From the NCBI GenBank assembly GCA_029259935.1, contig JAJDEH010000388.1, positions 1 to 19,318 of the forward strand: 19,318 bases of DNA, in the 5' to 3' direction. Under the pieces are notes generated by a model, which worked only from the letters and a program-made list of their open reading frames with translations, had not been told where the DNA came from and did not search any database. The translations under genes were made by a program, and so were the position numbers. Below are positions 16,136 through 19,318 of this stretch, one piece after another. Source of the stretch: Planctomycetota bacterium (lineage in GTDB: Bacteria > Planctomycetota > Planctomycetia > Pirellulales > Pirellulaceae). Numbering within the stretch: position 1 is the stretch's first letter; every line of letters begins with the position of its first letter.

Positions 16136-18601
16136 ATGCATTTGGGCAATGGATCGAATCGCCGTGGCTTTGGTAACGATTGTTTCTCGCCACAGCGGCT
16201 GCGGTTTGAGTGCCTTTTGTGCGCCGTTGCGGCCGTGGTCGCTGTATGGTCAACCGCCGCCCGGGGGCAAGAGCTTACGGTGGCTGAGGTCCGGGCGATC
16301 GCTCGAGAAGCGTACATATACGGGTTTCCGATTGCCGAAAACTACAGGTCGATGCATGCCTTTGCGATCGAAAAGGATGGCAAGGAATACGCAGCTCCCC
16401 TCAATACGCTAAAGCACCAAGACGAGGTTTTTACGCCGGCCGACACGAGCGTGGTTACGCCCAACGTCGATACGCCGTATTCGTTCTTGTGGATGGATTT
16501 GAGGACCGAGCCGGTGGTACTCGGCGTTCCGGACGTCGAGAAAGAGCGCTATTACTCGATCCAACTGATCGATCTGTACAATTTCACGTTCGATTACATC
16601 GGCTCACGAGCGACCGGCAATGGAGCCGGCCGATACTTGATCGTCGGTCCGAGCTGGCAGGGCAACGCACCCGCGAACGTCAGCAAGGTCATCCGCTGCG
16701 AAACGGCGTTCGCGCTGGCGATCTATCGCACGCAATGGCGCGGGCCGGACGATATCGAGAACGTCAAGAACATCCGCGCGCGGTTCACTGTCCAGTCGCT
16801 GAGTGAGTTTCTCGCTCAACCGAGTCCCGCGCCGGCAACGACGGCCGAATTACCTCAGCCCGGGGCGGCGGGCGCTACGGATATCGAGTTCTTGTCAACG
16901 CTCAGCACGTTGCTGCAATTCTGTTCGCCTCACGCGTCGGAGCGCGAACTCATGGCGCGATTCGCGCGAATTGGCCTATCGGGCGATGCGCCCTTCAGTT
17001 CGGCCGAAATGAGTCGGGAGATTCAGCAGGCGTTGAAACAGGGAATTGAGGATGGCGAAGCTGCGATCGCGGCCAGCACGTCGACGCTGAACGTGGCCGA
17101 AGTCGTCGGCACGCGCGACTTTCTCGACAACGACTACATCAAGCGGGCCGTCGCCGCGAAGCTTGGGCGATTCGGTAATTCAAAAGAGGAAGCACTGTAC
17201 ACGCTGTATTTATCGGATGCCGAGGGAAAGCCGCTCGACGCCAGCGGTGCGGACTACACTCTGAAGTTTGGGAAGGATGACCTGCCGCCGGTCAACGCGT
17301 TTTGGTCCATTACGCTTTACGACAGCGAAATCCAGTCGCTGGCCGCGAATCCCATCAGCCGTTACGGGATCAATTCATCCACGATTCCAACGCTAACGCG
17401 CGATGCCGACGGCGGCTTGACGCTATTCATCCAGCATGATGCGCCCGCGGGAGAGAAGGCAGCGAATTGGCTCCCCGCGCCGCAGGGACCGTTCTACCTG
17501 GTCATGCGTCTGTATTGGCCGAAGCCCGAAGCCTATGCCGGCGGGTGGACGCCGCCGCTCGTTTGGCGAGAGGATGCGGCACCAGGGACGGCTATGCCCA
17601 AACCCGCCGGCGCCGAGGCGGCCGAAGAGGTCAAACCCTCGGTGCTCGTCGACGAGCCGAAGCCCGAGTTGGAACGTCCGACGATCTGGGGTGAACCGAC
17701 AGAGGTCCAGATCGCGGTCTATGTGATCGATGTCGACGAAGTAAATTCCGCCGATCAAAGCTTTGCAGCCAGCGTGTATTTCGAGGCCCGATGGAAAAAC
17801 CCTTTCTTGCGCCATAAGGGACCTGGCCCGATGCATCGCGGGCTGACCGACGTATGGAATCCGCGGCTGACCATCATCGGCCAGCAGATGGCGTGGAAGT
17901 CCTATCCCGAATCGGTTGAGATTCGGCCGGATGGCACGGTCATTTATCGTCAAAAAATGTGGGGCCGATTCTCACAGCCTTTGAAGTTGCGAGACTTTCC
18001 ATTCGACCAACAGGAGTTGTCACTCCAGATTGTCGCGGCGAGTCTTTCGGAAGAGCACGTCAAAATGGTTCCTCTTGTAAACGAGGCCGGGAGGTCATCC
18101 GGCATCGCCGGCAGATTCTCACTCCCGGACTTCGATATCGTGTCGTGGAATGCATCACCCGCACCCTACTATCCTGTCCAGGGAGATGCCGGCGTGGCCG
18201 GCTACGAACTGAAGATCGACGTTGCTCGCCAAGCAACCTACTACATCCTGAAAGTCATCGTTCCCTTATGTCTGATCGTCATCATGTCCTGGCTGCCTCG
18301 GTGGATCGACCCTGAGCAAACCGGCACGAACATCGGTATTTCGACGTCATCGTTTCTTACGTTAGTGGCCTATCTGTTTGCGATCGCCGTGCTCTTGCCG
18401 CGCGTGTCCTATGTCACGCGCATGGACCGGTTCATTCTGATCTCGACGCTGACGGTTTTTGCGGGCTTGATTCAGACCGTGGCAAACACCGCCCTGATTC
18501 GCGGCGAAAAGAAAAAGTTGGCCGAGCGGATCGACCGCTGGTCGCGCATCGTCTATCCGATACTTCTCGCATTCGTCGTTGCGGCTTCCTTCGTGCTTTA
18601 G
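16136..18601 (+). CDS. DUF1254-DUF1214-pentameric ligand-gated ion channel fusion (821 aa)
   Basis: One uninterrupted frame encodes a signal peptide (hydrophobic residues 27-42, cleavage near 44), DUF1254 (about 50-185, with [13 protein letters not shown] and the canonical PNVDTPY at 109-115), DUF1214 (about 370-485: FWSITLYD with F389/W390, NWL at 444), a Pro/Ala/Glu linker (about 480-518), then a full pLGIC. The extracellular beta domain (about 519-702) has the conserved W-x-P (W574-P576) and the FPFD loop (621-624, lacking the eukaryotic cysteines, as in other bacterial channels). Four membrane helices follow: M1 about 703-724 with P710, M2 about 732-754, M3 about 766-787, M4 about 803-821. 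pLGICs open a pore when ligand binds outside the membrane, so the DUF pair would be periplasmic. ATG 16136 has AGGA 8 bases upstream. The fusion itself is unusual; ligand unknown. Confidence 0.9.
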   Translation: MHLGNGSNRRGFGNDCFSPQRLRFECLLCAVAAVVAVWSTAARGQELTVAEVRAIAREAYIYGFPIAENYRSMHAFAIEKDGKEYAAPLNTLKHQDEVFTPADTSVVTPNVDTPYSFLWMDLRTEPVVLGVPDVEKERYYSIQLIDLYNFTFDYIGSRATGNGAGRYLIVGPSWQGNAPANVSKVIRCETAFALAIYRTQWRGPDDIENVKNIRARFTVQSLSEFLAQPSPAPATTAELPQPGAAGATDIEFLSTLSTLLQFCSPHASERELMARFARIGLSGDAPFSSAEMSREIQQALKQGIEDGEAAIAASTSTLNVAEVVGTRDFLDNDYIKRAVAAKLGRFGNSKEEALYTLYLSDAEGKPLDASGADYTLKFGKDDLPPVNAFWSITLYDSEIQSLAANPISRYGINSSTIPTLTRDADGGLTLFIQHDAPAGEKAANWLPAPQGPFYLVMRLYWPKPEAYAGGWTPPLVWREDAAPGTAMPKPAGAEAAEEVKPSVLVDEPKPELERPTIWGEPTEVQIAVYVIDVDEVNSADQSFAASVYFEARWKNPFLRHKGPGPMHRGLTDVWNPRLTIIGQQMAWKSYPESVEIRPDGTVIYRQKMWGRFSQPLKLRDFPFDQQELSLQIVAASLSEEHVKMVPLVNEAGRSSGIAGRFSLPDFDIVSWNASPAPYYPVQGDAGVAGYELKIDVARQATYYILKVIVPLCLIVIMSWLPRWIDPEQTGTNIGISTSSFLTLVAYLFAIAVLLPRVSYVTRMDRFILISTLTVFAGLIQTVANTALIRGEKKKLAERIDRWSRIVYPILLAFVVAASFVL

Positions 18602-18606
18602 CAGCG

Positions 18607-18707
18607 TGTTGAAGTATTCCGAACGCCAGCATGGCTAGCTGCGTGAACCCCGTGGATTTCGCAGCTAGCACCCCAACCTTTGGGCTACGCAACTCAATAC
18701 TTCAACA
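18607..18707. mobile_element. Nested palindromic element, candidate MITE or IS remnant
   Basis: Terminal inverted 12-mers TGTTGAAGTATT (18607-18618) and AATACTTCAACA (18696-18707) enclose a second inverted pair GCTAGCTGCG (18634-18643) and CGCAGCTAGC (18660-18669) around a 16-base loop. No coding potential lies inside. Ends of this TTCAACAGTCTG type are typical of insertion-sequence termini, so a non-autonomous copy or a remnant is likely. It begins only 5 bases after the channel-fusion stop codon and may also act as its terminator. Confidence 0.5.
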
Positions 18708-18950
18708 GTCTGTTAGATGACACGAGGATCGCAACGGCGAGACCGGCTGTGCGGGGCCAGCGAATGATGTTTTTGGCTCACTGGGGCCGGAATCTAACCC
18801 AACCCGATGGTTTTTGTGGCCGTGAACTGGCATCGGCGCTGGCGATGCAGGATGTCCATTGACTATTTGGCGGTGGCAATGCTTGGAGAAGCGCTTCGGC
18901 GCGCGGCGAGGACAGGTCACGGGGCGATGGCCGCGATGAAAAGGAGAGCG

Positions 18951-19318
18951 CTAGGCCGCACGGCGTAATGTGGCGACCGCCGAGTGCCTGTGCCCGTCGG
19001 CGAACGTCACGTCGAGTTCGAGGCGTGCGCCCGGCAAGCACCGACCTGGTTCCGTGCAAATCGCTGCAAACTCGACGGCACCAATACGGGCACCCCGCGA
19101 TTTTCGCTGCGACGCAACTCCAAACCCGTTCGCCAGTTGCGCCATTCGCGCAACCGACTCGAAATCAGGTGCCGGGAAACCGGTTGAGGGTTCGAATCCC
19201 TTGCCCTCCGCTCGCGGTTTTATTCGAGAAAAACCGCGGTTTCTAGCGGTTTGATAAGCCTCGAAAAACGGCGATTGAAAAAGCCCTGGTGCTACCGTGG
19301 TGCTACCTGCGGGATCAA
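18951..19318 (-). CDS. Possible C-terminus of an integrase running off the right edge (partial)
   Basis: Read on the minus strand, a frame is open from the right edge to a stop at 18951 and passes through the tRNA fragment. Its first visible part, DPAGSTTVAPGLFQSP, resembles the variable tails of planctomycete integrases, and integrase genes often end inside or beside the tRNA attachment site they use. The remainder (about 19210 downward) translates the tRNA remnant and the repeat copy B and may be fortuitous. The catalytic domain would lie outside the window, so the identification is weak. Confidence 0.25.
   Translation of the reverse strand, partial: DPAGSTTVAPGLFQSPFFEAYQTARNRGFSRIKPRAEGKGFEPSTGFPAPDFESVARMAQLANGFGVASQRKSRGARIGAVEFAAICTEPGRCLPGARLELDVTFADGHRHSAVATLRRAA
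19081..19152. repeat. Diverged intergenic repeat, copy B
   Basis: Matches copy A (15860-15937) in three ordered blocks as described there: gcaccccgcga at 19090-19100, CGCAACTCCAAAC at 19113-19125 and CATTCGCGCA at 19143-19152. It ends just before the tRNA-Ser fragment. Confidence 0.55.
19158..19210 (+). tRNA. 3' half of tRNA-Ser(CGA), likely integration-site remnant
   Basis: Anticodon loop CTCGAAA (19158-19164, anticodon CGA at 19160-19162), long class-II variable arm GCCGG-GAAA-CCGGT (19171-19184), T arm GAGGG-TTCGAAT-CCCTT (19186-19202) and acceptor 3' strand GCCCTCC plus G discriminator (19203-19210) are all present. The 5' half (GGAGGGC acceptor strand, D arm) is absent upstream, and the 5' anticodon strand ACCGA pairs poorly with TCAGG. 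The break point in the anticodon loop is a common crossover for tyrosine integrases. Not a functional tRNA. Confidence 0.65.
19213..19238. terminator. Hairpin after the tRNA fragment
   Basis: CGCGGTTTT (19213-19221) and AAAACCGCG (19230-19238) form a perfect 9-bp stem with an 8-base loop, two bases downstream of the tRNA fragment, followed by GTTT. It could be the old tRNA terminator, or part of an attachment site. Confidence 0.35.

Larger units (their letters stand above)
18602..19318. other. Right-end region without a complete gene (717 bp)
   Basis: Contains, in order, a nested palindromic element (18607-18707), unassigned sequence to about 19080, repeat copy B (19081-19152), a tRNA-Ser 3' fragment (19158-19210), a hairpin (19213-19238) and a duplicated GGTGCTACC (19288-19296 and 19299-19307). 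Plus-strand short frames here are not convincing. Together this looks like a mobile-element junction. Confidence 0.55.

Noticed and set aside
15660..16412. 250-aa plus-strand frame over the spacer before the fusion gene
   Set aside because: Overlaps the fusion gene in another frame, Arg/Ala/Thr-rich low-complexity content and no Shine-Dalgarno; better explained as spacer holding a repeat.
1..19318. CRISPR array, riboswitch or rRNA
   Set aside because: No regularly spaced identical repeats, no recognisable riboswitch core and no rRNA segments were seen on either strand.

Overview
The window looks like a chromosomal piece of a GC-rich planctomycete (Pirellulales-like; inferred from the gene families, weak or variable Shine-Dalgarno sites, a Cys-rich OprB-type porin and large secreted paralog families; not proven). 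It has three parts.

Left (1-6024): seven tightly packed plus-strand genes that look like the 3' end of a phage or phage-like structural module. They are a coiled-coil C-terminus (possible tape measure), three small unrecognised proteins, a 745-aa protein with a propeller-like N-part, a DNRLRE-type domain and a LamG/concanavalin-like domain, a possible tail-fibre-like protein, and a small protein made of two tandem copies of a miniature kinase-like unit.

Middle (6156-8068, minus strand): an OprB-family porin and a short secreted protein that resembles only the N-terminus of an outer-membrane transporter. Convergent with the phage module and divergent from the next block.

Right (8429-18601, plus strand): a TetR regulator followed by four secreted DUF1254/DUF1214 proteins and then a fifth, 821-aa protein. 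The first three DUF1254 genes follow the regulator closely and are probably one operon; the fourth lies behind a 342-bp spacer full of palindromes. In the fifth protein the DUF1254-DUF1214 pair is fused in one reading frame to a complete pentameric ligand-gated ion channel (pLGIC: extracellular beta domain plus four membrane helices). This is the most interesting object in the window. It suggests that the periplasmic DUF1254/DUF1214 module senses or processes a small molecule and that the attached channel responds to it, with the four soluble paralogs and the porin handling the same or related compounds. That functional story is inference.

Far right (18602-19318): no convincing complete gene. 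It holds a nested palindromic element (MITE or IS remnant), the 3' half of a tRNA-Ser(CGA) that looks like an integration scar, a hairpin, and a minus-strand reading frame running off the window that may be the C-terminus of an integrase. Diverged direct repeats at about 15860-15937 and 19081-19152 bracket the fusion gene, so this end has seen mobile-element activity.
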